A stretch of DNA of 64,000 bases, from assembly GCA_033558025.1 (NCBI GenBank), contig JAUCEF010000012.1, positions 682,001 to 746,000 of the forward strand, given 5' to 3'. Shown here one piece after another: positions 32,901-44,789 of this stretch. This stretch comes from Phytophthora sp. 'mugwort'. Its lineage: Eukaryota; Oomycota; Peronosporomycetes; Peronosporales; Peronosporaceae. Each line of letters opens with the position of its first letter. Within the stretch, counting starts at the first letter, position 1. The translations under genes and the position numbers were made by a program. A model generated the notes under the pieces. It did not search any database, was not told the origin of the DNA, and saw nothing but the letters and a program-made list of their open reading frames with translations.

Positions 32901-35900
32901 GAGTGTGCCACTTCCCATAACCTTTCCGGTAATACCCCACTGCCCACTCGCATGCCTAGATACCTCCCAGAGACTCCACGAGCTTGGTATGTCAAAGGTG
33001 CCGGGCGTGACGCTTCGACTTTGGGGCCGTCGGGGTTCAAGGCGATGACAATGGTCTTGCCTTCATCGAGATGTAATCTGTCCAAATCGTTGCGTGATGA
33101 CTCTTAGCTTGGTCACGTCTTCCGGTGAGCGCAGATAGACCACCGTGTCATCGGCATAACCGGCCACCCGCAGTTCAAGTGTTCCTGCTTCGGACTGTAT
33201 CGCCACTCCAGTTATACCAGCTGCGTTGTCTAATTTTCAGTAAAGCGGCTCCAGCGCCAGTAGAACAATAAAGGGGGCAAGAGGACACCGTTGCCTGATT
33301 CCGCTGGTGACCCGTATTTTCCTTGACTTTTGTGCCCATTCACTACGAATTGGACTTGGGTGCCGTCGTGGGGCTTCCAGATCGCTTGGATGAACTTTTC
33401 CGGATAGCCATGCTTGCGTAGGATGCTGATCAAGAATGATCTGTCCAGTGAGTCGTAAGCTTTCTTGAAGTCGAGTAGCAGTGCCAGGGTGTCCGCCTAT
33501 TCAGGATCAGCTAATACCATCTGCTGCGCGGCTTCGTACAGATGCAGTGTCTGGTGGATGGTCCTCCCTGACACAAACCCATTTTGATTTGGGTGAATTC
33601 TTTCCGGCAATGTCGGGCTGATTCATGTCGCTAACATCCGTGTAAACACTTTGTAGTCTGAATTTGAGCACTGCAAGTGGTCTGTAGTTTAGGGCGTTCC
33701 GCTGACTGCCGCCCTTCTTGAGGCAAAAGATATCGGCGTCCAGGAACGTGGCCGGAAATGTGCCGGCTTCGTACCACATGTCTATCAATTGCGTAAACAG
33801 CGGTGCCAGTGCATCCTCGTGGGCTCTGTACCAGTCATTGTCCAGCTTGTCCGAGCCTGTCGCCTTCCCGAGCTTATATGCCTTTATTGTGGCACGAACC
33901 TCAAGCTCCGTTATAGACCGACCACTGCCGTCTGCGCCGGCGATTGTCCTCCGGTGACTCTATCCAACTCGTAGCCTCAGCAATCACCCCCACGTCACCC
34001 TGAGGCTGTTGCATGCCAGGGGTCCATGCATCCCCGAATGTATCTGCTTTTCTTGAATGTCCCCCCTCACTGTCTCTCCATCAACCGGGTCCAGTCGACA
34101 AATTGTTAGACACTCTATGAAACATTTGCTTGGTGGTCTTCCCATCCGAGTAAGCACTCTCTCTGAACGTCCGCAGTCGACTCACCGCTGACAGGTCCCT
34201 TTTACAGTCAGATATGGCCCTTCGCAGTCGTGCCGATAGGTTGGGTCCACCTACGTCTTCCAATGACAGCGCAGCTAGTAGATCCATTATAGTGGCGACC
34301 GATCCAGTCCATCCCCGCCCCTTTTCTAGGTGGCGTTGTTACTGTCTCTGTAACCGATTTAATGTTTGCTGGAGACCCCCTTGCTGCCCGTTTGCGCCCT
34401 TGTTTTGATTCGTAGCGTCATTTTCACTATCTCTGTCTTGAACACATCCCATTCCGCTGCCGACTCCGTGGGCGAGCGCTGATCCCGCTCAAGTCGGTCC
34501 ATAAACTCGTGGATCTGCGCCAGGGTCTGTTGCCTCACCGCCTTCTCAGCATACCGAGGTACCGAGAAGACACGAGGCGATTTTCGGACTCGGATCTGTC
34601 GGTGAAATCAAATGTAACTTGACTCCCCGGTGATCGGAGTGAGCGCCAGTGTTGAAGGTTTCACTGCTCGCTACCCACTCGAGCGCCGAAGCGGTCACGT
34701 ACCACCGATCCAATTTCAATGAAGCCTGTCCTCCCCCTTGCACGGAGTAAAAGTAGGTAGGGGTGTCCTGGTGGTGCTGTTCCAACGTGGTGGAGGCCCA
34801 GCAAGCCGGTCTGATGAGCGCCACTGGGTCAATTAGTCCCCAATACCCAATAACCTCTCTCAACGCTGGTGACACGTGCTGTGATGTCGGCCGCGTTTAA
34901 CTACGGTCTGCCACCTGCCACTTCGTCGAGAGTGCAGTTGAAGTCACCGCCGATGGCCAGTCTGCCCCCACCGGAAAACTCATGCTAATTAGCCTGCGGA
35001 GGAAAGTTTCTCTTTGCGACGGCAGATGCGGTGGATGCACGTTCACCACAACCAACTGCTCCCTTCCAGCTCCCATGAGACCGCCATGAAATGCGGTGAC
35101 CATTCCGCTTCCGCATAAGGAACTACATTGGAGTAAGCTCCATGTGGGTCGACGAGAATACCCATACCTCCTTTGTTCTGGACAGCATGAGACCAGTACG
35201 ATAAGCGTAGAGAACCTGCGCCGGTCCGAAACCCCCATCGCGCTACGTGTCTGCCGCTATTGTCTTCACCATTGCCGCATTTTAACGTGCGTCTCTTGAG
35301 GTATCACAACGTCTTTGTCGCCCATGCATATCTGTCGTACCGAATGTCTGGAACCATGCCTCCAGATCGGCATCATTTGCTCCGAAACCATAAATATTCT
35401 GGGTCACCAACCCAAATGTTCTGTCTTCCTGATGCAACGCCATGCCACCTGCTGGTCCGCCCTCCTCGCGCCATCGGCGCGCTGCTATCTGCTGTCTTGC
35501 TTTCTTGAATCTAGTTGCCATATCTTTCGCGCTACCAGCGTCGTTGAGCGAGGAGTAAAAATCACCTAATTTCGTCTGCCGGCAACCGTCCGCTGGCTGC
35601 CCTTGCCTGTAGCCCCGGTCATGTCGGGTCTTCCTCTTTTTCTTACGCGGCCAGGAATCTCGTCGGGGTTCAATACTCCCTCCGAGTCCCGCGTACTCCG
35701 TGGAGCCCTTAGTATTGGGAGGGCCCCCCGATGATGACTCACCAGGTGACTCCACCGCCGTCCCCCTTGACCAGCGTCACTACCATCGCTATGTCTCAGC
35801 CAGCCTCCTCCACCACTCGGGTGCATAGTTGTCGGACACTGAAATTGTCGGTACCATACGTCCCTGGCACCACGCGGCACTCTGCCCATTGATGTCGGGC

Positions 35901-36530
35901 CCTCCATTACAAATGGAATTACATGCAGCACGCACCATTCCACTTCCCGTATGTCTGCTGGGCAGGCACACCCATACGATGAAGGCAGCCACATGTTGGA
36001 GTCGCTGCCACCGGTCGGGCGACTGGGCTAGTGCGTGAGCCGCCTGTGTGGTTAGTCCAGACACCGTACACGCGGATGCCAAGCCGTGCAGTACTCTCAA
36101 GATGCTTCTGTCTACATCGGATCTCCTGCTATCCGAAGCAGCGCCGTCATCTGTTCACAAAGATCTCGGCCCGACCCCATGTTGCCAGTCGGTCCAAAGA
36201 CCAATGTTTCGCTTCCAGTTCAGGATAAGGTAGATACGCAAATAAATGCCTCGTTGCCACATAATTGGCGAGTAACCAACCGTGCAAGTCAGCGCTGTCT
36301 GCTCTCCGCTTGCGTGGGATGGGGATCGAGCATTTCTCGGTACACATTGCACCATTTTGAAAATGCTTCCCTGTTGGCAGCCTGCATCAGTTCCGTGAGC
36401 GGACGGTCAGCCTCATCCCCCCCCCAGTTGCCGCGCATCCGTAGCTTGGAGTATGCGTTCATATGCGAGGTCCACTCCTGGTCCATTCGTGACCTTCTGT
36501 ATCGCATCGGAGTCATTTCTTGTTCAGTAT
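29910..36530 (-). pseudogene. Degenerate LINE retrotransposon with APE endonuclease, RT and RNase H
   Basis: Read on the minus strand, many frames follow LINE order. Near 35450 is VTQNIYGFG, the start of the AP-endonuclease. At 34937-34951 is GGDFN, and near 34600 SDHRGV, both endonuclease motifs. At 33507-33788 comes MWYEAGTFP...LNYRPLA (RT start), near 33460 LLDFKKAYDSLD, and at 33147-33158 YADD, the RT catalytic box. Near 30930 is the zinc-knuckle-like FWTCPAARQLRATF. At 30450-29950 are GNPGPGESG and later HHLRANNKMADMLANRAM, an RNase H domain. Stops and frameshifts occur throughout. The N-terminal portion (35.8-36.5 kb) is not assigned. RNase H would suit the I-like clades. A hAT fragment at 31.6-32.2 kb interrupts it. 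Confidence 0.85.
31620..32160 (+). pseudogene. hAT transposase C-terminal fragment nested in the LINE
   Basis: The plus strand reads VIPPTSNIGECFFSVAR, then RHRLQPITLDMVLFVR and HNSEYW at about 31877-32010. This is the hAT dimerisation motif (PTSNxxExFFSxxR...LxPxxLExxLFLRxNxxYW). It differs from the hAT copy at 6.1-8.2 kb (VPSERAFS type), so it is a separate family. Upstream frames to 31640 are AT-rich with stops. LINE coding resumes on both sides, which places this as a later insertion. Confidence 0.7.
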
Positions 36531-36753
36531 TTAACCCCTCTGTAACGTTAGATCCGCCGCGTAAGCGTCTGCCCCGTATGCTGCATGGAGAATGCCTTCC
36601 TCTGTTCGGAGAAGATCATCCAGGTCCTTAATCAGGAACGTTTTGTCTAATGTCGGCAGTTCTCGTCTTTCATGCAGAACATCTAGACGTTCACTGTTGG
36701 GTACTCGCTTAATGATGATTGCATCGACTTCTGCGGAATCTTTCAGCATATTT

Positions 36754-37866
36754 ACAATGGTCGACAGCCTCGAGGACGCTTTTTTTTCCTACCAAAAAAT
36801 ATACCAATCGTTTCCTTACAGTATTTTGCGTTGATTAAAGCACACATGAGCAAAATCTGCCGACTCGTTCTTTTGGAAACTTGCATTGAAGTCAACCCCT
36901 GTAGAGCAGTATCCACCTTCTGATAAGGTGCAAATAAAATAAATGATGACAATATCTACAATAAGATTATCCATTCAAACCGTGCATGCATTATGAATGT
37001 TAGGTTATTCAAGTTCGTTATTTTCCTCTTTGTCTTCGTCAGAGAGCCCTTCATCCGATGAGGATTCGTCACAGTTGTCCATCGCATCGAGCTGTTCCTT
37101 CGGTTGCATGAGCTGCTTGATTGCAGCTTTGATACAGCCCTGCACACTTTTTGGCTTTAGATTTTCAAACTCGCGCTCTAGCCGAGGTCGGATGTCTGCA
37201 AAGGTCGTGCTGGTAGAGTACTGCTGGTCGCCCTTGCCTTTTTCGATAGCCCATACAAGCTCTATAGGCTGGAGGTCTGAATGGTATGGTGGCGTGTAAA
37301 CCACCTCGTGACCCTTTTTAGCCGCCATGTCCACGACAACTGGGACAACATTGTTTGGAATGTGTTTCGATAGTCGATCCCATAGTATTTTTTTGTTGCA
37401 TTTGGGGGAACCTCAGATGGTACTCAGTCATAGAATCCAGCATTTAGGCGCGCCTGCTACCTTGTTTCGGTGTGCTTGCTGGAAGCACTTTGTGATATGT
37501 TGCATTGTCCATAACTATCAGGCAATTTGACAACTGCAAATTATACAGCACCTTTAACAATGTACCCATCCAATTCACGAAATAATCGTGGCAGAACATG
37601 CCGTGATAATCTGCCGTCTGCTTTCCACCTTCAAAGATATCGACAGTCTCTGTCAGGAGATGCGCGCGCTGTGTCTCAGTACAGTCTTCATCGCTCACTG
37701 CGGTCTTTACCAATAATCGCTGCGATAAAGCAGAGTCGTCTGCCTTTGTGTTTGGCTTTGATAGATAAGTCATCAGTACGATCGGCTAGCGAATCATTGT
37801 GGCGTGTGTAGTGTTGATTTCATCGAGGTACAACGCGACGCGATACAATTTCACTGCTTGTCATTT
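36754..37866 (-). mobile_element. Inverted, 5'-truncated copy of a Tc1/mariner-like element
   Basis: This 1.11-kb block is the reverse complement of 41325-42436 with very few differences. It carries the 3' TIR end (ACAATGGTCGACAGCCTCG...) and the transposase 3' half in two frames. Frame one covers 37773-37444 (IVMDNATYHKVLP, the Asp-Asn motif of the DDE fold). Frame two covers 37334-37005 (YTPPYHSDLQPIELVWAIEKGK, the last catalytic block). The same frameshift between the two parts is present in the other copy, so both descend from an already dead source. Confidence 0.85.
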
Positions 37867-37924
37867 CTATCCTTTTCGTTTTCTTCAAAATGACATGTCA
37901 TTTTGAAGAAAACGAAAAGGATAG
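37867..37924. repeat. Perfect 58-bp palindrome at the truncation junction
   Basis: CTATCCTTTTCGTTTTCTTC...ends exactly mirrored about 37895/37896 with no spacer: 29-bp arms and no mismatch. It begins at the base where the truncated transposon copy stops matching the full one. Confidence 0.9.
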
Positions 37925-39085
37925 TATAGCTACTTCAACTCCGACAGTCGAAGTACTGAGTACTGGTCCGCGTTGTCCCTGTTTAAATGGAGATAATCCA
38001 ATTTTGTGGGGAGTGATAATAATGCGATGCTGGATAATGGAATTCGATTAGCAGCCCGCTTTGATGCTATGTAAAATTGGCTTTAGTCGAGATGGAGCGT
38101 TTCAATCATCCTAACAAGAACGCAGCCAAATGGAAAGAGATGGTAGAGATTTAACGCCATACGCAAAGGAGTTACGGGAAAAGAGAAGGACCTGGCAGGA
38201 CAGTTTCGGTGATAAGATCATTACCAGTAGTGCCATGCGTGTTGCACACGGGTAAGACACGAGTGATCGAGGTGCGCTTAGATCCTCCATCGTGCTCTAG
38301 CCCCTCGTTTGATCAGATGAAAATTGAATGTTGCCATATAACAGCAGACCTTGACGAACGTGGCATGAGCGAAAAATCTGTGTTGGCTTTTCATACGGGT
38401 TCTTTGGTGAGTACCTGTACGGAAGCCTTCGCAGGAAAATCCACCGATCCGCGATATTGAGAATATATACACGACTGTGAAGCCATCACTTTTCTACAAA
38501 CCAGCAGGGTGGCGCGGTACACGGTGTATAGATTGTGCTGCGAAATACACTGTAACAATACCACGTCGATATATAGATGCCGAAATTGTAAAGCGTTCGG
38601 CCATATTCCGACGCCATGGCAACGAATATGGAGAATCAAACGATCAACTAAATGGAGCTATCGTCCATTTAATGCCTACCGAAAACAATCACTTACAGCT
38701 AAATACCGATACGACACAAGCCGATGGATGAGGTCTTGGATACTACCGCGATACATCAGGAGTAGAGCACGGATATCACCGCCATACGCACCCGGCCTAT
38801 CGCTGCCACGATTAAGGCGCATCCGGCCTCCAGCAAGCAACCGACGGAGGGACCGACGGACGCAACGCCCCAGATGACGGCGAGGGCGGATATAGGTCCG
38901 CCGGTGAAGCCAACTGCCAATGCCCAGCGACGCCACGTACGAGCTGCATAACGTGGGCAAACAGAGCCACGAAACGGAAAACCAGTCAAAGCGCGGTTCG
39001 AGTCATTTCAACGCGCGGAAGCTAAGGGATATTATGGTGTAATTGCCGACGAGCTGGACTCGGACGACGGTGACGAGGAGGGCAG
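37925..39085 (+). other. Repeat-derived sequence between the inverted arms
   Basis: Short frames only. One stretch near 38500-38640 has Cys pairs (YRCRNCKAFGHI and CIDCAAKYT in adjacent frames) suggesting a worn zinc finger. No gene can be built. Confidence 0.35.
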
Positions 39086-39089
39086 CGAC

Positions 39090-40353
39090 ATGGAAGACGA
39101 CGACGTGGGCGCCACGAAGCGGATGGAGACTGCAACTGTTAGTGGTGAAGATGAGGTGACTGCAGACGACACAACCAACCCAGCGCGGCAGCAAGACATC
39201 CTAACGGGTGCGAGTGCGTCCAGGACTTCATCCGGCTCCCGAAAAGTAGTGGAGACCAAACGACCTGCCCAAGGTGCGACCAATTGGGACATCAAACACC
39301 AAAGTATGGACGGCATGGCGGACAAAACGGACAAACTGGTCATCTCGGCCACTTTCACAAAAGAAAAGCGTCGTCAACAGCACGAGGCCAACAGGAGAGA
39401 GCTCGGAGCGCTGCGAATGCTGGCAGAAGAAAAAAATGGGATGGTACAAACCAGCATTTCGAGGTTTATGAATCCATCCAACGCGCAGGACAGCAAGGAT
39501 CAGCAGATTCAGTCCGATCAACGGGGGAACGTAGTGACCACCGAGGCGGGAACAGCGCGATATACGGACGAGGTGGTCCCAGCCACACCGGAGTTGCAGG
39601 AAGAGTTTACAATGGGGAGGTCCCACACGGGGACCGCGCCCTGGCGTTGCTGACATGACAATCCAAGTAGGGCAGTAGCTCCGGAGTTTCGACGGCCATG
39701 AAGTGGATGTAATGCCACATGGGCATTGTGCTTTCCTCGCACTCTACGCCTCAACCAAGAATCACCCACCCGGCACGCTGGTTAATTCGGCAACTACGGT
39801 GAAACATGCCACGCACAGGAAATCAGCAATTTACGTCTGCATGATGGCTAATCAGCGTCATGATGTCGAACTAGGACTCGTGACCCCGTAACAGAGTGCG
39901 CGAGGATTTACCCGCAACAATCACGGCACTCGTCGGTGGAGGCGGCCACAGCGGGTCTTTTTGCCCATTATGCACAGGCCAGGGACAGGACGGTGGATCA
40001 GCGGCAACTTATAGAATGCTGGGCTGGGACACACGAGCTGAGGGTCATGGCACAGTACTTGCGTGAGCCTAATAGTGCTGGACGCGGCAGCATCGACAGA
40101 CGCCCATGTTCAAAGATACCTGTACAAGGACTACAGACTGGATAACGGGTCGGACCACGAGAGTGGCTGCGTGGAAGCCCTGACAGATCTGCGCACGTCC
40201 TGGACGCTTCACGAGATGCCGACTTTTCTGGTTCTACAACGCAAAGAAAGTCACTTTCATGGGGTGGGTCATGGTGAACTGTGGGCAATGTGGCAGACGG
40301 AAGGGGATCCGGTCAATGCGGACAGTCTCCCAGAGGGATACACCTGGAAATAG
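39090..40353 (+). pseudogene. Retroelement-like ORF followed by OTU-type cysteine protease fragment
   Basis: A 187-codon acidic, Lys/Gln-rich frame (39090-39653) ends in QTSISRFMN... and a polar tail. It is followed, after frame changes, by VMPHGHCAFLALYAS near 39715, which resembles the OTU catalytic D-G-x-C-x-[FW] block with His in place of the Gly-Asn. At about 40240-40265 comes ESHFHGVGH, a plausible catalytic-His motif. OTU-like domains occur in some oomycete and plant retroelement polyproteins. Stops break the frame. The assignment is motif-based and tentative. The block lies directly 5' of the full-length transposon at 40405. Confidence 0.45.
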
Positions 40354-40404
40354 ACTGTTAATGTCACGACACCGGCCGAGACTACTCTGGACTTGACACA
40401 GCTA

Positions 40405-42436
40405 ACAGTAGTCGACAGCGTCGAGGGCGCTTTTCACTGTAACGTTGTAAAATATCCTCTGATCGGTTTGAAACTCACAGGCTGGTGAGATCAACCAGAT
40501 GGCCACAAATGCGGTTTCCCATCCGTTTCCTTTCGCAAAACCTTTGACGCTGTATATTTCTTTTGATTGTGCTCGCCTTTGACCAGTAGCAACGGCTAAT
40601 TCTACCTGTACACATCTATAAACTGTCAGAAGTGACGCCAATTAATTTATGCGATTGTACAGGTATGGTATTTTTGCCTGGACAAATCGGGGTTGGAGCC
40701 GGATAAAAACAGTCCGGAAGTCACATTTTAGCATTACAGGGGATGCCACTGAAGGACGCCCGTGGGAAGAAAGCTTGGCGAGAAGATGAAGAGGCCGCCC
40801 GCGCCAAAGCGTACGTGAAGGCACACCGTGATGAAGCTTTCACTGCAGGTGAAAAGTACAATATTCTCGCTCTCCAGGCTAATTTTCGTGCTGATCACGG
40901 GGTTGTACCGCGAAAGGAGTCTATTACGAACAAAGTTGCCCGTTAGCTTGGTCGTTCTAATAAGACGTGTGGTGAAGTTTGGTCTACTTTTTCGATCTCA
41001 TGGTACTGTTGTGATTGCTGCTCCTCCTGGAAATCGAAGTGACCGTATGACTACACTGCCTCAATCGACGATAATACAACAGATGGTTCGTGCTTTCATT
41101 CGGAGTAGATGTGAAACCGGAACGCGGACTACAGCCAAGATGTCATGCATCTAGCAGAGCAGAATTATGTGGCTGTGGATAGTACTGAAAGCGATAGTAC
41201 GAAAGCCGCTTGGCGGACAGTACAACGCTTTGTGAACCAACGTGGATATACCAGGGGGGAACACAAAGGCAAGACGTTGAAGTTGTCACCTGCTAACGAC
41301 TTGGCGAGCTGAATATGTACAGAAAATGACAAGCAGTGAAATTGTATCGCGTCGCGTTGTACCTCGATGAAATCAACACTACACACGCCACAATGATTCG
41401 CTAGCCGATCGTACTGATGACTTATCTATCAAAGCCAAACACAAAGGCAGACGACTCTGCTTTATCGCAGCGATTATTGGTAAAGACCGCAGTGAGCGAT
41501 GAAGACTGTACTGAGACACAGCGCGCGCATCTCCTGACAGAGACTGTCGATATCTTTGAAGGTGGAAAGCAGACGGCAGATTATCACGGCATGTTCTACC
41601 ACGATTATTTCGTGAATTGGATGGGTACATTGTTAAAGGTGCTGTATAATTTGCAGTTGTCAAATTGCCTGATAGTTATGGACAATGCAACATATCACAA
41701 AGTGCTTCCAGCAAGCACACCGAAACAAGGTAGCAGGCGCGCCTAAATGCTGGATTCTATGACTGAGTACCATCTGAGGTTCCCCCAAATGCAACAAAAA
41801 AATACTATGGGATCGACTATCGAAACACATTCCAAACAATGTTGTCCCAGTTGTCGTGGACATGGCGGCTAAAAAGGGTCACGAGGTGGTTTACACGCCA
41901 CCATACCATTCAGACCTCCAGCCTATAGAGCTTGTATGGGCTATCGAAAAAGGCAAGGGCGACCAGCAGTACTCTACCAGCACAACCTTTGCAGACATCC
42001 GACCTCGGCTAGAGCGCGAGTTTGAAAATCTAAAGCCAAAAAGTGTGCAGGGCTGTATCAAAGCTGCAATCAAGCAGCTCATGCAACCGAAGGAACAGCT
42101 CGATGCGATGGACAACTGTGACGAATCCTCATCGGATGAAGGGCTCTCTGACGAAGACAAAGAGGAAAATAACGAACTTGAATAACCTAACATTCATAAT
42201 GCATGCACGGTTTGAATGGATAATCTTATTGTAGATATTGTCATCATTTATTTTATTTGCACCTTATCAGAAGGTGGATACTGCTCTACAGGGGTTGACT
42301 TCAATGCAAGTTTCCAAAAGAACGAGTCGGCAGATTTTGCTCATGTGTGCTTTAATCAACGCAAAATACTGTAAGGAAACGATTGGTATATTTTTTGGTA
42401 GGAAAAAAAAGCGTCCTCGAGGCTGTCGACCATTGT
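40405..42436 (+). mobile_element. Full-length Tc1/mariner-like transposon with TIRs and CTA duplication
   Basis: The left end ACAGTAGTCGACAGCGTCG... and the right end (inverted) ACAATGGTCGACAGCCTCG... form TIRs of about 30 bp with a few mismatches. CTA flanks both sides (40402-40404 and 42437-42439) as an apparent 3-bp target duplication. Inside, an ATG at 40743 starts a Lys/Glu-rich N-terminal frame (MPLKDARGKKAWRE...) that stops at 40946. Remnants continue to 41320, then two frames carry the DDE core: 41417-41746 (MDNATYHKV) and 41856-42185 (PPYHSDLQPIELVWAIEKGK, then an acidic Glu/Asp tail). The element is dead. I place it in the Tc1/mariner/IS630 superfamily; the 3-bp duplication is atypical, since TA is usual. 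Confidence 0.75.
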
Positions 42437-42439
42437 CTA

Positions 42440-43230
42440 GTCGCTCTACAACGCAGCAGTGAAGAACTTCCATATACATGGAGGTGGTGTTCCTGTTAAG
42501 GACGACGTTGCGGCAATTAGTCATGGCGCCTTTGAAACTGCATTTATTGCCGACAATATTAAGCGTGGATCTACGAAAAGCGGTATTTCTCTCTCATTGG
42601 AAATGGTGCTGCAAAACAAAAGGTGGGCAGCACCAAGGAAATCCGCGAAAGCGAGTCCCGATCGCAAAGACGCTAGTCCGCCATCATGCAGTACTAGCCC
42701 CCTTCAATGCGGAGGTTGTGTCAGAGCGCGTGCAAAAGGCAATGAAAATGCTCCGACTTCGCCTCGACACACTTCATGTGGCTATCCTCTCACTGAAGAT
42801 GCTCTTGGAAAGTGCAACCAAGTCCAGGTCCAAGGGTGACTTCATCGACAGTATTGCTTCTGGGGGGTATGCATCTGACATTGAAGAGATTAAGCAGGTA
42901 GTCCAGAGAAATACCGCTGCGTCATAGGAGAAAGTGAAGTGAAAGACGAGGGTGCAGCAGCGAGAGCTGCACGAAGGGCGAACGCCGCAGCTGCAAAGAC
43001 AGCCCGAAGGCAGCTGTTGCAACGATAAGGTCGAAGCGAAGCGGTAACAAATACGAAGAAGAAGCAAATAGCAGGAACACGCGAGAGGAAAAAGGGCTGC
43101 AGCCGTACATGAGGTTCCTGATGCAAAGTTGCGATTGCTAGAGGGGAAGCAGTTGAGTTTGCTAATGTGTAAGCAGGGGCGACATGCAGTATTCTAAATG
43201 ATAGTGCTTTGAAGTTGACTACAGTCATGT
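42440..43230 (+). other. Unassigned, probably transposon-derived coding remnant
   Basis: Two overlapping frames (42459-42839 and 42478-42927) share a helical stretch (APFNAEVVSERVQKAMKML, LHVAILSLKMLLESA). They are followed by an Ala/Arg-rich tail (AAARAARRANAAAAKTARR) across stops. Such tails are seen at pogo-type transposase ends, but the core motifs are missing, so I leave it unassigned. Confidence 0.35.
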
Positions 43231-43479
43231 CTACCTCGTTTCGCCTGCAACGTGTGAGGACTATAATTAAGACAAGGCCTCCGAGATGATCATTAATACG
43301 TCCGTCGCGGATAGCATGTTCAGTGAGAAAAAAGCATGCATATAATAGTGGTTCTCACGGTTGCTCGTTTTGCAGACTGCAGGATTACCAATCTAGCCAA
43401 TCGTTTCAAGCCTGTAGCCTTCTAACTGCGAGGGCATGAAGCATGCTTCTATCTTGATTTTCGTCCATAAAAAGCAAGT

Positions 43480-44700
43480 AGGTGCTGGCTAGCTGCCATT
43501 CTCGTCATGGTCAGAGAAGGAACTCGTGCCACTTGTTACGCAGTAATCTCCTGAAGTCTGCCAAGTGGTATCCAGCGCTTTTTTTTTTTCGCAAGGACCC
43601 CGTCCGAGCTCACAGTGATCTTCGAATAAGTCTGGATGTCTTTCGCGTTTTACTCGCGAAATTGGTCGACCACCCTGTTTCAAGCGGACACCAGGAAAGC
43701 AGCAACAAGCTCTAGCCCAGCTTCAACTAGAAGCGTCTTTCTATTCGTTGAAATCGTTGTCGTACTACCAGGTCTCGCAGAACTTCGATATTGGGGAAGG
43801 ATTGTCTCGAGTTGTTTTTAGCGTGCTTGGTAACACAAAGCTATCATATTTGTTGCCCGTATGTTTTTTTATCGACTGTGATAGGGACCGTAAAAAGTTT
43901 AACGAGCGTGTTGTGGAGACAGTTGTCGCACTAGTGGGCCCTTTCTTCCCGTGGCCGACTAAACCGGAGCGTAAAGCCATATCTGAACACGTGCAGCAAG
44001 CTACGGTATTTCCGAGTTGTGCTGGTTGTGTTGACGATACAATGTTTAAGCTAAAATACGCACCGAAGGTCGACGCCGAGTACTACCTTTCGCGCAAAGC
44101 AGATTAAAACCCTAAACGGCTAAATTATTTGTGACCACAGGCGTCGAGTTCTATTCTGTCATGTTGATCATGTCGAAAAAGCTAACATTATTCCTTTAAC
44201 GTGCAAGTGTTACCGTGCTTTGTCCATGATACGCCTGCACTCTCCTTCACGACTATAACTTCAGACCCCCGCGTATTTCTCTGCGTCAATGAGTATTAGC
44301 TGGGAGATAGTGCGTACGGTGTCGCCTTTCCGTTTATCGTCTGCCCCTACAAGCGACCTGCTGCGCTAGTGTTTGATAACCGCGAGTTCAATTTCTTACT
44401 ATCAAGCCAACGCATCGCGATCGAGCATTATTGCATCGGGATTATGAAAGGATGGTTTCCCTTTTTGAGCGAGTGTCTATTTGCTGGACGTGAAAAATAT
44501 CACCCGAGTTTGCAAGCGTGCTTGTGCTACACAATGCCTGCATTGAGCTTCATGTGAAACAATCTGATCGTTTTGCTAAATCAGCGCATGGTGAGGATGG
44601 GGTATGTGAAGTCGACAACCCGTATGATCCCGACCTCTATCTATCATCGGACGATTCACGAATCTGGGTTCAAGCCGAATCTCATCAATATGTCTAAATA
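43480..44700 (+). pseudogene. PIF/Harbinger DDE transposase remnant (element A)
   Basis: HARBI1-type order is seen through several frames. VVETVVALVGPFFPWPT leads to SCAGCVDDTMFKLKYAP at about 44015-44070 (first catalytic Asp) and EYYLSRKAD. Near 44305 is LGDSAYGVAFPFIVCPY (second Asp), then FNFLLSSQRIAIEHYCIGIMKGWFPFL at about 44385-44465 (third catalytic, Glu-His). Stops at 44107 and elsewhere inactivate it. A Myb/SANT-like partner lies convergently on the minus strand, as expected of this superfamily. Confidence 0.8.
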
Positions 44701-44789
44701 ACTGTCATGATGCTAATAGTTCAGTTGACTAATTGGAGTTAAAAAGTGGACCCTTGCTTTATTTTCAATATCTTCCCTACTCTTTTCGC

